A stretch of 64,000 bases of DNA from Acaryochloris sp. CCMEE 5410 (GTDB lineage: Bacteria > Cyanobacteriota > Cyanobacteriia > Thermosynechococcales > Thermosynechococcaceae): NCBI RefSeq assembly GCF_000238775.2, contig NZ_AFEJ02000001.1, positions 1,984,001-2,048,000 of the forward strand, given 5' to 3'. Positions 26,596 to 35,081 of this stretch are shown piece after piece. Made by a program: the position numbers and the translations under genes. The notes under the pieces are model-generated. The model searched no databases and was not told the origin of the DNA. It was given only the letters and a program-made list of their open reading frames with translations. Positions within the stretch are counted from its first letter, which is position 1, and each line of letters starts with the position of its first letter.

Positions 26596-27771
26596 ATGCC
26601 CCGTTCAAAAGACCAATTTTTGGTATTTGGTTCTCCCGCCATTGAAGAAGCGGAAATGCAAGAAGTCATGGCTAGCATGCGAACGGGCTGGTTAGGCACG
26701 GGTCCGAAGGTCATGCGGTTTGAACAGGATTTTTGCACCTATAAAAGCGGCAAATATGCGATCGCAGTCAACTCTTGTACCGCTGCCTTACACCTAAGCC
26801 TGTTGGCGGCGGGTCTAAACCCCGGCGATGAGGTGATCACCACGCCGTTAACCTTCTGTGCCACGGCCAATGCCATTATCCATGCGGGGGGTGTCCCGGT
26901 CTTAGCGGATATCGATCCAGTGACTATGAATATCGATCCAGCTCAGGTCGAAGCCAAAATTACCGACCGAACCAAAGCGATTATTCCCGTTCATTTTGCC
27001 GGTCGTCCCTGCGAGATGGATGCCCTTTGTGCTTTAGCAGAGCAATATAGCTTAGTGCTGATTGAAGACTGCGCCCATGCCATCGAAACAGAATATCAGG
27101 GGCGCAAAGCCGGAACCTTTGGTAAATTTGGCTGTTTTAGCTTCTATGTCACCAAGAACATCACCACAGGGGAGGGGGGCATGATTCTCACCCAAACCCA
27201 AGAAGATGCCGATCGGATTAAAGTATTGGCTCTCCACGGCATGAGCCAAGATGCTTGGAAACGCTTTAGTGATGATGGCTATAACCATTACCAGGTGGTA
27301 GAAGCAGGGTTTAAATACAACATGATGGATATTCAAGCCGCCATCGGAATTCACCAGCTCCAGCGGGTCACCCCCTATTGGCAGAGACGGCAGCAGATCT
27401 GGCAGCAGTACAATCAGGCATTGGCCGATCTGCCCCTCACGCTACCCGCACCTCCAGCCCCAAACACGGTGCATGGGTATCACCTCTATACCCTTCTCAT
27501 TGATGAAAGCCAAACGGGGATTAGTCGTGACCAGTTCCTGGTTGCCATGCATCACCAACATATTGGTACTGGCGTTCACTATTTAAGCCTTCCAGAGCAT
27601 CCCTACTATCAACAACGGTTTGGCTGGCAACCTCAAGATTATCCCCATGCCACCCGCATTGGCCAACAAACCGTTAGCATTCCCTTGTCCGCTAAATTGA
27701 ACGACCCAGATGTTGAGGATGTTGTGGCAGCAGTCCACCAAAGTTTGGATGCCTCAGCAATGGTAGCCTAA
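26596..27771 (+). CDS. DegT/DnrJ/EryC1-type PLP sugar aminotransferase
   Basis: About 391 aa from ATG 26596 (a GTG at 26587 is in frame). Landmarks are GWLGTGPKVMRFEQDF, AVNSCTAALHLSLLAAGLNPGDEVITTPLTFCATANAI, the Asp/His region VLIEDCAHAIETEYQGRKAGTFG, and the PLP lysine in SFYVTKNITTGEGGM. It would transfer an amino group, normally from Glu, to a keto-sugar nucleotide for glycan or antibiotic-type sugars. The glycosyltransferase at 27810 and epimerase at 28976 follow on the same strand, forming a small surface-glycan set. Confidence 0.9.
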   Translation: MPRSKDQFLVFGSPAIEEAEMQEVMASMRTGWLGTGPKVMRFEQDFCTYKSGKYAIAVNSCTAALHLSLLAAGLNPGDEVITTPLTFCATANAIIHAGGVPVLADIDPVTMNIDPAQVEAKITDRTKAIIPVHFAGRPCEMDALCALAEQYSLVLIEDCAHAIETEYQGRKAGTFGKFGCFSFYVTKNITTGEGGMILTQTQEDADRIKVLALHGMSQDAWKRFSDDGYNHYQVVEAGFKYNMMDIQAAIGIHQLQRVTPYWQRRQQIWQQYNQALADLPLTLPAPPAPNTVHGYHLYTLLIDESQTGISRDQFLVAMHHQHIGTGVHYLSLPEHPYYQQRFGWQPQDYPHATRIGQQTVSIPLSAKLNDPDVEDVVAAVHQSLDASAMVA

Positions 27772-27809
27772 CTGACCTGATTCTGCTCTTTTACGGCATT
27801 CTATCTGTC

Positions 27810-28811
27810 ATGCGCATCGTCTTTTTAATTCCAGATTTAAAGCAAGGGTGGTTCTGGGAAAGGCTAGAGACGACCCTATCCCGCAAGCCCACGTTAGCCA
27901 ATTGGTCTCTCCGGCGATGGCTATATGTAACGGAAGTCTATGGCGGCACCCTGAATATCATGCGTCATTGTTGGGTGGCCCGCCAATGTGGTGCGGATGC
28001 TGTGCTGGCAACCATGAGTGGCCAAGATAATTATGGGGATGTGTTTGGGGTGAAGCGTCCGTTGCCCTTTATCGCCTGGAACGATCGACGGCCCGAGGAT
28101 ATTTGCCTGGTGCCCGATTATGCCACCCAATTGATTAAGGATGTAGACGGAGTTGCGATCGCCTATGAACAATCCCCCCTCCAAACCAAGACCGACTTCG
28201 ACTACCACAGTGATCGCGTTCTCCTCTGGACTGACTCAGACTTGATGCAGGGGGTTTGCGCCCAGATCTATCCCGGTAAATCGGCAGAAATCGTCCCCAA
28301 TATTGTGGATAAAGAACTGTTTCCCTTTATCTCCCAAGCCCAGCGAGAACAGGGATTGTTATTTGCCTTTCCCCGTAAAGGGAAAGATTTTATCCTAGAC
28401 ACCCAAACCCTATATCAGCAAAAAGGCGGAAAGTTCTGGCAATTTGAACTGATTGATGGCCTTTCCCTACAGGCCCTAACACAGCAGTTCCGTCGTCCCC
28501 AAGCCTTCCTGGCCTCAGCCAATTTTGAAGGATGTGCCTTACCGCCTCAAGAGGCCATGGCAGCGGGGATAGTTGTGGTCGGCAAAACGGCACGAGGGGC
28601 TAATTTTTGTATGGAACAGGGCAAAACAGCCCTCACGGGAGAGACCCCTGAAGAAGTAGTACAGTGTCTCTTCCAGCTAGAAGATGAAACCTTAAGAAAT
28701 ACCCTGGCACAAAATGGCTATGACTATATCAGCCAATATTTTCCAGAAGGAAAACCGACCCAATTCTGGCAGCAGAAACTAGCTGAATTTACAGCTCATC
28801 TTGACACCTAG
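27810..28811 (+). CDS. Glycosyltransferase (GT-B fold, family 1/4-like)
   Basis: 333 aa. It opens with MRIVFLIPDLKQGW, has a donor-domain stretch ASANFEGCALPPQEAMAAGIVVVGKTARGANFCMEQGKTAL near 235-275 (the E-G/A-x-x-x-x-x-x-E-A-M-A-x-G box of GT4-like enzymes), and ends in a helical tail. The acceptor domain is short, and the classical G-G-x-x nucleotide loop is not obvious at the N-terminus. It starts 39 bp after the aminotransferase and is probably in the same transcript. The sugar and acceptor are unknown. Confidence 0.75.
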   Translation: MRIVFLIPDLKQGWFWERLETTLSRKPTLANWSLRRWLYVTEVYGGTLNIMRHCWVARQCGADAVLATMSGQDNYGDVFGVKRPLPFIAWNDRRPEDICLVPDYATQLIKDVDGVAIAYEQSPLQTKTDFDYHSDRVLLWTDSDLMQGVCAQIYPGKSAEIVPNIVDKELFPFISQAQREQGLLFAFPRKGKDFILDTQTLYQQKGGKFWQFELIDGLSLQALTQQFRRPQAFLASANFEGCALPPQEAMAAGIVVVGKTARGANFCMEQGKTALTGETPEEVVQCLFQLEDETLRNTLAQNGYDYISQYFPEGKPTQFWQQKLAEFTAHLDT

Positions 28812-28975
28812 CATTACTGTTCCAGGGAATGTATAACGGAACGTAGCGTTTTGTGCAATTCATTAGATTAAACGCGAATTGACAACCTCGCGTAGGGTAC
28901 ACTCCAGAACACAGCCCAAAACGCCACAAAGCCAAAATTCTCGTTTATAGTGCCAAGAGCAACCTCTGTTCTCCC

Positions 28976-30115
28976 ATGTCACCGTTTCCCCTAGACCGCT
29001 TTGATCTGAATGCTCAAGATATTCAAGATTGGTATGTCGACAAAACCCTTAATGATCCCCATCGACTAGCGATTCAATCGCTGCAGTCTCAACGCATTTG
29101 CGTTATGGGAGGCTGTGGTCAGGTTGGGTCCCATCTAGTGACCAAGCTCTATGAATTTGGCTATCCCTTGGATCACCTGACCATCAACGATAATTTACGC
29201 TTGGGTAAGCGGGAAAATTTACCCGCTCTTCTTAGGGACCAAGTGGATACCCGCTGCCACAAAGACTATGCCCTGAATCCCACCACTCAGCCAGATATCG
29301 TCATCTTTGTGGGGGGACGATCTAGTGTGCCCCACTTTCATACCCTAGAAGAAGTCTTAGATGAGGTCGATAGCTGGAAAACGGTTCTGGAATGGTGTGT
29401 TGCAGAAAATATCCGCTTGATTTTTGCCTCCACTAGCAGTCTGTGCAAAAAACGCCCGTCCCTTGAGGATCAGCGCGTGTGGCCTGCCTCCCTCTATGAA
29501 GCAGCCAAGCTGATGATGGAAGATATGGCCATCCAGCAGGCTCTATGCAACGACTTAGCAGTGCAAATCTGCCGATTTTTCTCTATCTATGGCGTAACAG
29601 AGCAGCATAAGGGCAAGTTTGGCAATCTATATACGCAGATTTTGTGGCATAGCTTAGAGCAGACCCCCTTTGAACTCTGGGGACGTCAAGGTCAGTTTTC
29701 CCCCGGAGAACAGACCCGCGATACGATTTTTGCTGCGGAAGTGTCCCGCGCCTTACTGTATTTATTGACATTGCCTAAGCCTCGCCCTCAGATTAACAAC
29801 ATCTCAGACTTGGTCTACAACATTGGCCAAGGGCAACCCACTGCCATTCGCACCATGATTGGTCAAATCGAGGCATTGTTGCCCTCGGACTGTCAGCCGA
29901 TCATCGTTGAATCTGAAGTGCCGGAAGAGATTCAAAACTATGTCGTCCATACCTGGGGCAACCCCCATAAACTCTTAGGAACCGATTTTAGTCCTCAATT
30001 TACCGAACATCCCGATAACCTCAAATTCATTACCTATGCGCTGTTGAGTAACATGGATTGGTATTGGTCCATTGTTGAGGAGTTACGGGAGCAGTCCTTA
30101 GTAAGCATGGTTTAG
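28976..30115 (+). CDS. Extended SDR NAD-dependent sugar epimerase/dehydratase
   Basis: 379 aa. The nucleotide loop ICVMGGCGQVGSHLVTKLYEFG begins near residue 40, after an N-terminal extension. FASTSSLCKKRP supplies the catalytic Ser/Thr and LYEAAKLMMEDMA the Y-x-x-x-K pair. It should epimerise, dehydrate or reduce a nucleotide sugar or a similar substrate. It lies 165 bp after the glycosyltransferase, with the aminotransferase in the same set, and the three together suggest an amino-sugar pathway. The N-terminal 40 residues (FDLNAQDIQDWYVDKTL) are an addition I do not recognise. Confidence 0.85.
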   Translation: MSPFPLDRFDLNAQDIQDWYVDKTLNDPHRLAIQSLQSQRICVMGGCGQVGSHLVTKLYEFGYPLDHLTINDNLRLGKRENLPALLRDQVDTRCHKDYALNPTTQPDIVIFVGGRSSVPHFHTLEEVLDEVDSWKTVLEWCVAENIRLIFASTSSLCKKRPSLEDQRVWPASLYEAAKLMMEDMAIQQALCNDLAVQICRFFSIYGVTEQHKGKFGNLYTQILWHSLEQTPFELWGRQGQFSPGEQTRDTIFAAEVSRALLYLLTLPKPRPQINNISDLVYNIGQGQPTAIRTMIGQIEALLPSDCQPIIVESEVPEEIQNYVVHTWGNPHKLLGTDFSPQFTEHPDNLKFITYALLSNMDWYWSIVEELREQSLVSMV

Positions 30116-30235
30116 CCCTGTTGCTGCAGGACGAAAGACATCAAAAGGGAATGCTGAAAGGAGCTGACCACCGCTGAGAAAATATGACACACTCAGAACA
30201 GTGGACTCAAGCCAGATGTTACTGAGGCTTTGACG

Positions 30236-30811
30236 ATGAACGTGTTTGATGATGTAAGCCGCTTTCTCGAAAAACAGCTCGAAGAATTTCTCCGAGCCCA
30301 TCCACACCTAGAGTTACAGGTTCTTGCTGATAATATCCGCGAACAAGAAGTCAAAACGATGAAGTTACTGACTGACCTACAAGCGGAAGAAAAACGCCAA
30401 CAAGACGCTATTTTAGCCACTGCCAATGAAATTCAGCGCTGGCATGAGCGTGTGAAGAAAGCGGAGCGAGCCGGACGACAGGACTTAGCCACTGCCGCCA
30501 AAGAACGAGAAGCCTCATTGCTCAGCCAAGGAAACCAGCAGTGGGGGCAAATGGAAGTGACCAAAACGCGTCTCCAGCAAACTCAAGCGCTGCTAGAAAA
30601 AATTCAAATTCGTCAAAAAGAGGTGAAGGAAAAAATTAAGCAAACCCCTCGGAAGCCTCAGCCCAATCCCTCATCAAAACAACCTCCCGATCCCTCAAAA
30701 GGCTGGTACAAGCGGGTTTCCCTGAGTGATCCGGATCCATTGGAAGAACAATTTAAGAACTGGGAACGGGATGCCGAATTTGAAGAATTAAAGCGAAATA
30801 TGGGACGCTAA
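30236..30811 (+). CDS. Coiled-coil protein, cyanobacterial TIGR04376-like
   Basis: 191 aa from ATG 30236 (TTG at 30230 is possible). Residues about 30-145 are a charged Gln/Glu/Lys-rich coiled coil (TDLQAEEKRQQDAILATANEIQRWHERVKKAE). A short C-terminal region (KGWYKRVSLSDPDPLEEQFKNWERDAEFEELKRNMG) is the most family-like part. It is soluble with no signal. I recall this as a conserved cyanobacterial family without known function; the family assignment is from memory. It lies 62 bp before the DUF302 gene on the same strand. Confidence 0.7.
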   Translation: MNVFDDVSRFLEKQLEEFLRAHPHLELQVLADNIREQEVKTMKLLTDLQAEEKRQQDAILATANEIQRWHERVKKAERAGRQDLATAAKEREASLLSQGNQQWGQMEVTKTRLQQTQALLEKIQIRQKEVKEKIKQTPRKPQPNPSSKQPPDPSKGWYKRVSLSDPDPLEEQFKNWERDAEFEELKRNMGR

Positions 30812-30872
30812 CAAGAGTAAGAGCAGCTAGTTATAGACTGCTTGAAAAAGAAAGCTGTTTTGAGGAAGGGAT

Positions 30873-31376
30873 ATGTTGTCGAGACTGTTATTGCTGATGG
30901 GCTGTACCTGCTGTTTATCGTTGGGAGCGGTTCCTCATCTAGCTATGGCAGAATCTGACTCTGAGCATTCGGCTGAAATGGCGAACGAGCAAGGGTTAAT
31001 TCATGTGGAAAGCCAGTATTCGGTGCCCGTCACTGCAGATCGGCTGGTTACGTTGTTAAAGAGCAAAGGTATGACGGTCTTTACCCGGATTGATCATGCA
31101 GCGGGGGCTCAGTCTGTCGGCAAATCTCTGCCACCCACGGAAGTGGTGGTGTTTGGTAATCCTAAGGTGGGCACACCGCTGATGCAATGCAGTCCCACCG
31201 CAGCTATTGATTTACCCCAAAAAGCGCTGATTCGGGAAGATAAAACGGGCAAAGTTTGGCTGTCTTATAACAACCCTCAATATTTGGCACAACGTCACCA
31301 GGTAGAGGGCTGTGACGCAGTGTTGATCAAAATTGAGCAAGCGCTCGCTAAGTTTGCTCAGGCGGCAACTCAGTAG
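30873..31376 (+). CDS. Exported DUF302-family protein
   Basis: 167 aa with a good GAGGAAGG ribosome site before ATG 30873. An N-terminal signal peptide (LLLLMGCTCCLSLGAVPHLAMA) ends near residue 26; the Cys residues suggest a possible lipoprotein, though the lipobox is weak. The DUF302 core follows: SVPVTADRLVTLLKSKGMTVFTRIDHAAGAQSVG and VVVFGNPKVGTPLMQ, ending LPQKALIREDKTGKVWLSYNNP. These proteins have a small swapped-hairpin fold with no firm function. It is convergent with the PSII-assembly operon. Confidence 0.85.
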   Translation: MLSRLLLLMGCTCCLSLGAVPHLAMAESDSEHSAEMANEQGLIHVESQYSVPVTADRLVTLLKSKGMTVFTRIDHAAGAQSVGKSLPPTEVVVFGNPKVGTPLMQCSPTAAIDLPQKALIREDKTGKVWLSYNNPQYLAQRHQVEGCDAVLIKIEQALAKFAQAATQ

Positions 31377-31456
31377 TGAGGGTTGCTCAACACACTGCCC
31401 GCAGCAGTAAAATCAGCGCTACGGGCAATGGATGTTTAGAGGTAAAAGCGTTGGCT

Positions 31457-32473
31457 TTAACCGAACAGGTTCTCGATCAAGAACTGTTCTGTTTCCTCTT
31501 CTGGGGAGGGAGACCCGGCAATTAGGTCGTGAATCTCTTGACTCAACTCTCGGGCCTTCTCGTACTGGGTCAAGTCCCCTTGATCAAAATAGAACTTAGC
31601 CGCGGTGCGCAAATCATCGACAGCATGCTGTTTATGACCAAATTCAGATTTCAGTAACCCACGCTCATAGTAGGCATGGGCGAAGGTGGGCTCTAAGCGG
31701 ATAGCCTGGGAGAAATCTTCCATGGCTACACGCTGATCCTCAAGTCGCTGCAGGCGCTTACGGGTCATCCCTCGATCAAAGAAATGCTTGGCCACGTTAG
31801 GATGGGCTGAAATGGTTTGGGTGAGGGCATCAATCTCTCGCAGGATATCAACCAGTTCTTCAACCCCTTCGGTCTGAGCCGCGAGATATTGGGCACTACT
31901 CTTTTGATCTTCCACCTGACTTCCTAGGTCTGTAGCCGAAGATTGCAGTTCCGCGATCGCAGCCTGCATGGTTTGCACCTGAGTCGCCAACTCCTCCATC
32001 TGGGCTTGAGTGGCTTGGCTTTGCTCACCCAAGGAGATGACCGTTGATTCCCCTTGCTTGTGATTGTTTTGCAAGGATGCAATCGTCGATTCTAGTTTTT
32101 CAGTCTGAGTGTTGAGGGTGGCAATCGTCTGTACGGTTTGAGTATCCTGCTTGGTGAGATGCTCAATCTGAGACTGTACTCCTTCACTGGCTTGCTTAAT
32201 GGGGTCTAGCTGAGCTTGAAAATCCGCTTGGTTTTGTTGGAGCAAATGGGCCATTTCCATCCGTTGTTGATCTTGGAATGCGCCAATTTGACGTCGACGA
32301 TTGGCCAGTCCTAGGGTGGCGGATAGGGCCAAAGGGATCGAAGCAACAGCGATTTGTTCTACGACGATGGCGGCTACCGAGCCACTGATGGCGGCAATAA
32401 CCGCCAATGATTCAGCAAGATCAAGCCAATGGGAGCCACTGTTACTCCCGGATGTATTTTGTGAGGCTGACAT
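31457..32473 (-). CDS. Membrane-anchored coiled-coil/TPR protein (slr0151-like)
   Basis: 338 aa, last gene of the operon. A hydrophobic N-terminal segment (LAESLAVIAAISGSVAAIVVEQIAVASIPLALSATLGLA, about 18-55) is followed by a long Gln-rich coiled coil (about 60-210) and TPR-like repeats near 235-300 (NVAKHFFDRGMTRKRLQRLEDQRVAMEDFSQAIRLEPTFAHAYYERGLLKSEFG). Slr0151 of Synechocystis is a thylakoid TPR protein linked to PSII assembly and repair. The layout and position match, though I cannot compute an alignment. Confidence 0.72.
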   Translation of the reverse strand: MSASQNTSGSNSGSHWLDLAESLAVIAAISGSVAAIVVEQIAVASIPLALSATLGLANRRRQIGAFQDQQRMEMAHLLQQNQADFQAQLDPIKQASEGVQSQIEHLTKQDTQTVQTIATLNTQTEKLESTIASLQNNHKQGESTVISLGEQSQATQAQMEELATQVQTMQAAIAELQSSATDLGSQVEDQKSSAQYLAAQTEGVEELVDILREIDALTQTISAHPNVAKHFFDRGMTRKRLQRLEDQRVAMEDFSQAIRLEPTFAHAYYERGLLKSEFGHKQHAVDDLRTAAKFYFDQGDLTQYEKARELSQEIHDLIAGSPSPEEETEQFLIENLFG

Positions 32474-32518
32474 AATTTCTAGAAACCCTAAAAACGCTCA
32501 ATAATGGTTCAGTAATGA

Positions 32519-32986
32519 TTAATTTAATAAGGCCTGATTGAGGCGGAGCGCAGGCATCATTAACGCTGCTTCCTCATCAGATAGATGGTCTTTCAATACC
32601 CCCGGCATCTCTTGCCAAGTCAGGGCAGAGGCCTGCTCATCCTTGACGGCATGGACAATGGTTCTTTGCCAGAGTAGGAGGCCATCTCGCAGGCGGTCTA
32701 AATCGTTAAATAGCATGGCTGCGGCGGCATGACGCAATGTGTTTCTGCGATCGCGGCGACAGGTATCGGAATAATCCTGAGACCCTTTGTGGAAAACCTT
32801 GGGATCTGCAGCCATTAAAACCTCGTCGGCTTGATCCGTAATGGCGTCTTCAGCATCTCTAATCTTTTCATAGGCGCTAATACGGTCGCGCACGGATTGA
32901 AAGTAGGACTTCAAAAAGGCTAGATCCGCCTCGGTGGCATAGCGACCATCTGTTTCAATATTCAGTCGCTTCAATTGTGACAGCAT
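32519..32986 (-). CDS. Phycobiliprotein-like globin-fold protein (slr0149 position)
   Basis: 155 aa, with a GGGGGAA ribosome site before ATG 32986. Near residue 76 it reads DTCRRDRRNTLRHAAAAMLFND. That resembles the phycobiliprotein chromophore segment, C84-x-R86-D87 followed by the LRY-x-x-Y-A helix, and the Cys, Arg and Asp are all kept. The rest is helical and acidic (ATEADLAFLKSYFQSVRDRISAYEKI). This hints at bilin or tetrapyrrole binding, but it is only a motif likeness. It sits sixth in the operon that corresponds to slr0144-slr0151, known to aid PSII assembly. It is shorter than typical 160-170 aa subunits. Confidence 0.7.
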   Translation of the reverse strand: MLSQLKRLNIETDGRYATEADLAFLKSYFQSVRDRISAYEKIRDAEDAITDQADEVLMAADPKVFHKGSQDYSDTCRRDRRNTLRHAAAAMLFNDLDRLRDGLLLWQRTIVHAVKDEQASALTWQEMPGVLKDHLSDEEAALMMPALRLNQALLN

Positions 32987-33013
32987 ATTATTTCCCCCAG
33001 ATAAAATCTGTTG

Positions 33014-33496
33014 TTATACAAGTTGTGAATTAGCTAAGTGAGTTGACACATCACTGCGAGTTTCTTCCAGTTGACTGATCATGGACCGGGTAATCAGCTT
33101 TCCAGCTTCAACTAAGACCCGACCATCCAGAGGATGAAGGATATTTTCTTCCGCTCGACGTCCGATTAAGCTCTCGATGTCGCTGACATCACTGAGATAC
33201 ATACCCGCCGGGAGTTCAACAACGACGCCTTCTCCCATAACCTTGCATTGACATGCGAGACGAGAATTGAGTTTGCAAGTTGTGATCACGCCCAATGTTC
33301 GCCGTTCTCGGCGACTCATCGGGGATAGATGTTCCATGCCATCCTTAATGAAAATATGGCAGGTTGCACACATCCCGCGTCCTCCACACTCATGAAGAAC
33401 TTTCAACTCATTTTTAAGCAATGCTGACAACAAGTTATCGTTAGTCGGCACACTTGTTTCTTGACCAATCGGATCTAACCTAACTAGTTTGGGCAT
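33014..33496 (-). CDS. 2Fe-2S ferredoxin (slr0148-like)
   Basis: 160 aa. The cluster motif is C-x5-C-x2-C in HECGGRGMCATCHIFI near 37-50, with the fourth Cys in SRLACQCKV near 83-85, the adrenodoxin/bacterial-type spacing seen in Slr0148. A C-terminal extension of about 60 residues (DVSDIESLIGRRAEENILHPLDGRVLVEAGKLITRSMISQLEE) may mediate contacts. It probably carries electrons for the operon's redox step. The usual plant-type petF neighbour (slr0150) is not in this copy of the operon. Confidence 0.82.
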   Translation of the reverse strand: MPKLVRLDPIGQETSVPTNDNLLSALLKNELKVLHECGGRGMCATCHIFIKDGMEHLSPMSRRERRTLGVITTCKLNSRLACQCKVMGEGVVVELPAGMYLSDVSDIESLIGRRAEENILHPLDGRVLVEAGKLITRSMISQLEETRSDVSTHLANSQLV

Positions 33497-33544
33497 TGCT
33501 TACTTCTCCAAAGTGGAATACTCATCAACTGCATCAACATTGGT

Positions 33545-34216
33545 TTACCCTGCAGCTTGGCTATCACATAACCGAGCAAGGATAGTGTCATGGTCCTGGG
33601 CTTCTTTGACCCAAGCTTCAGCCGCTTTCATGCGCTCAGGTAGCCCTAGAATAAAGCGATTGCAATCGGCTTTCATCGACTCACAGGATGTTTGCACACC
33701 GTCTAGCTCTCGGCCAGTCAGTTGGCTAAAAAAGGTACTCAAGAGCCCCCTTTCGACGAAGCAAGAGGGCTTATCTCCGGTTTCCCGGCCTTGGGCGAAC
33801 GCCGAATTCTGGGTCGTGATCACCAAAAATCCTTGGTTATGGCGACTAAAATCAAAATCGATCAGGCCCCAGCCATAGGTTTTCCAACATTCCTTAAAGG
33901 ACTGTAAGAATTCCACCATTTCCATCTCTGCCAGAGGCTTTCCATAATAGTCACTGACTTCTGATGCAAATCGGCGGTAAAAATTCTTGCCCCACCAACG
34001 ACCACATTGCAGTAGAACTAAATCGGCAGCTGGACCGACCTCATGTTCTAAGCTACTGTATAAAGATTTGAGTAGGGTGTCCGGGAGGGCAATGAGGCGA
34101 GATCCTTCCCGATTCTCGATTAGCCCTAGTTCGGTATCTCCTTGCACATAGACTTCGGGGGCAAAGAAATTACCTGGGATGTGGTTTTGACCAATTAATT
34201 CTTCAACAGCAATCAT
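33545..34216 (-). CDS. V4R-domain protein (slr0147-like)
   Basis: 223 aa with a GAGG ribosome site before ATG 34216. The V4R (4-vinyl reductase) domain spans about residues 50-195: LYSSLEHEVGPAADLVLLQCGRWWGKNFYRRF, GLIDFDFSRHNQGFLVITTQNSAFA, and a C-x-E/S-x-G-like end LDGVQTSCESMKADCNRFILGLPER. V4R domains bind small hydrophobic ligands. In Synechocystis Slr0147 belongs to the operon needed for efficient PSII assembly. It is a paralogue of the V4R gene at 35078. A reductase activity is not implied. Confidence 0.82.
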   Translation of the reverse strand: MIAVEELIGQNHIPGNFFAPEVYVQGDTELGLIENREGSRLIALPDTLLKSLYSSLEHEVGPAADLVLLQCGRWWGKNFYRRFASEVSDYYGKPLAEMEMVEFLQSFKECWKTYGWGLIDFDFSRHNQGFLVITTQNSAFAQGRETGDKPSCFVERGLLSTFFSQLTGRELDGVQTSCESMKADCNRFILGLPERMKAAEAWVKEAQDHDTILARLCDSQAAG

Positions 34217-34233
34217 ATTTTTTCCTCTGGTCT

Positions 34234-34719
34234 CTAACTCAACATTGCTAATTCAGGGCTGCTTTGGCCGACCAAAGCGCGATTGGCCTCTGTTAAAAAC
34301 GGCTCAAGCAACGCAAGTTGGCTCTCCGATAAGACAGAACTCAAACTCGCGTGCAGCAGCTCACTGATCTTCTGGTGGAGGGCAGTAAATTCACTGTCAC
34401 CAACCACATCCTTCAGCCAGCTCAGTTGGATAGTGAGGGTTTGAGGTTGATCCGTGAGCATGGCCATGGCGCTATAGCGCAACACCGACATCCAGTGGGT
34501 AAAAACCTTCTCCTGATCAGATTGGGAATTAGAGAAGGTCTCCTTGTTTAACTGATCGGCAATGGCCTGAAAAAGAATCAGTTCTTGATCTCGTAAGGTT
34601 TCATAAAGGGCTAATCGATCTTGCAAAGCATCGACCTGCTGTTTGAAACCGTTCATTTCTGGGGTCTGTAAGTAGTGATCTTCTGCGGCCCGCAGATAAT
34701 CTTCAAAGTTCGATTGCAT
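34234..34719 (-). CDS. Phycobiliprotein-like helical protein (slr0146 position)
   Basis: 161 aa from ATG 34719, with GAGG seven bases upstream; the longer TTG start at 34731 is less likely. It is all-helical: AAEDHYLQTPEMNGFKQQVDALQDRLALYETLRDQELILFQAIADQL, then VFTHWMSVLRYSAMAMLTDQPQTLTIQLSWLKDVV, which echoes the LRY-x-x-x-A-x-L helix of phycobiliproteins but has no bilin Cys. It looks like a diverged sister of the protein at 32519. Confidence 0.65.
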   Translation of the reverse strand: MQSNFEDYLRAAEDHYLQTPEMNGFKQQVDALQDRLALYETLRDQELILFQAIADQLNKETFSNSQSDQEKVFTHWMSVLRYSAMAMLTDQPQTLTIQLSWLKDVVGDSEFTALHQKISELLHASLSSVLSESQLALLEPFLTEANRALVGQSSPELAMLS

Positions 34720-34727
34720 GGTAATCC

Positions 34728-35081
34728 TCAAAACATATCGGAGAAGTCATTTAGATTCAGATCATCCTCAAGGGTGATTGGGGATGATGAGGGAATGCTG
34801 GGCATCGCTGCAATATTAGGTTGCCCCTCCCAGATAAAATGCTGAAAAAATGCCTGCACATTTAAACGTGTAGAGAAGGATGGAGCGGTAGCCGCCATCG
34901 TTGGTTTCTCTATCAGGCGTCCTGTCCAATTGAATTGACTGAAAAATGTCTGGACCGTCTGACGTTGCCACGCAATAGACTCACTTGCCTCAGGGATAGG
35001 GTCAGCTTGGAGAATGGATTCTCCTGACCAGTTATATCCTTCTAAGAACTCACGAACTGTTAGATATTTCCAACTATTCAC
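34728..35081 (-). CDS. Small operon protein (slr0145 position)
   Basis: 117 aa with a GTG start overlapping the previous stop (GTGA). It contains a three-times repeated motif of the type VREFLEGYNWSGE, VQTFFSQFNWTGR and VQAFFQHFIWEGQ, separated by low-complexity linkers, so it is built from three short W-containing units. It ends in DDLNLNDFSDMF. No catalytic motif is evident. Its place between a V4R and a helical protein matches slr0145. Confidence 0.65.
   Translation of the reverse strand: MNSWKYLTVREFLEGYNWSGESILQADPIPEASESIAWQRQTVQTFFSQFNWTGRLIEKPTMAATAPSFSTRLNVQAFFQHFIWEGQPNIAAMPSIPSSSPITLEDDLNLNDFSDMF

Noticed and set aside
28877..28898. TTGACA followed by TACACT as a promoter for the SDR gene
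   Set aside because: The spacer is only 13 bases, too short for a sigma-70-type promoter.
31377..31456. Possible bidirectional terminator between DUF302 and the PSII operon (TGCCCG/CGGGCA)
   Set aside because: Only a 6-bp stem with a 20-base loop and no T run.
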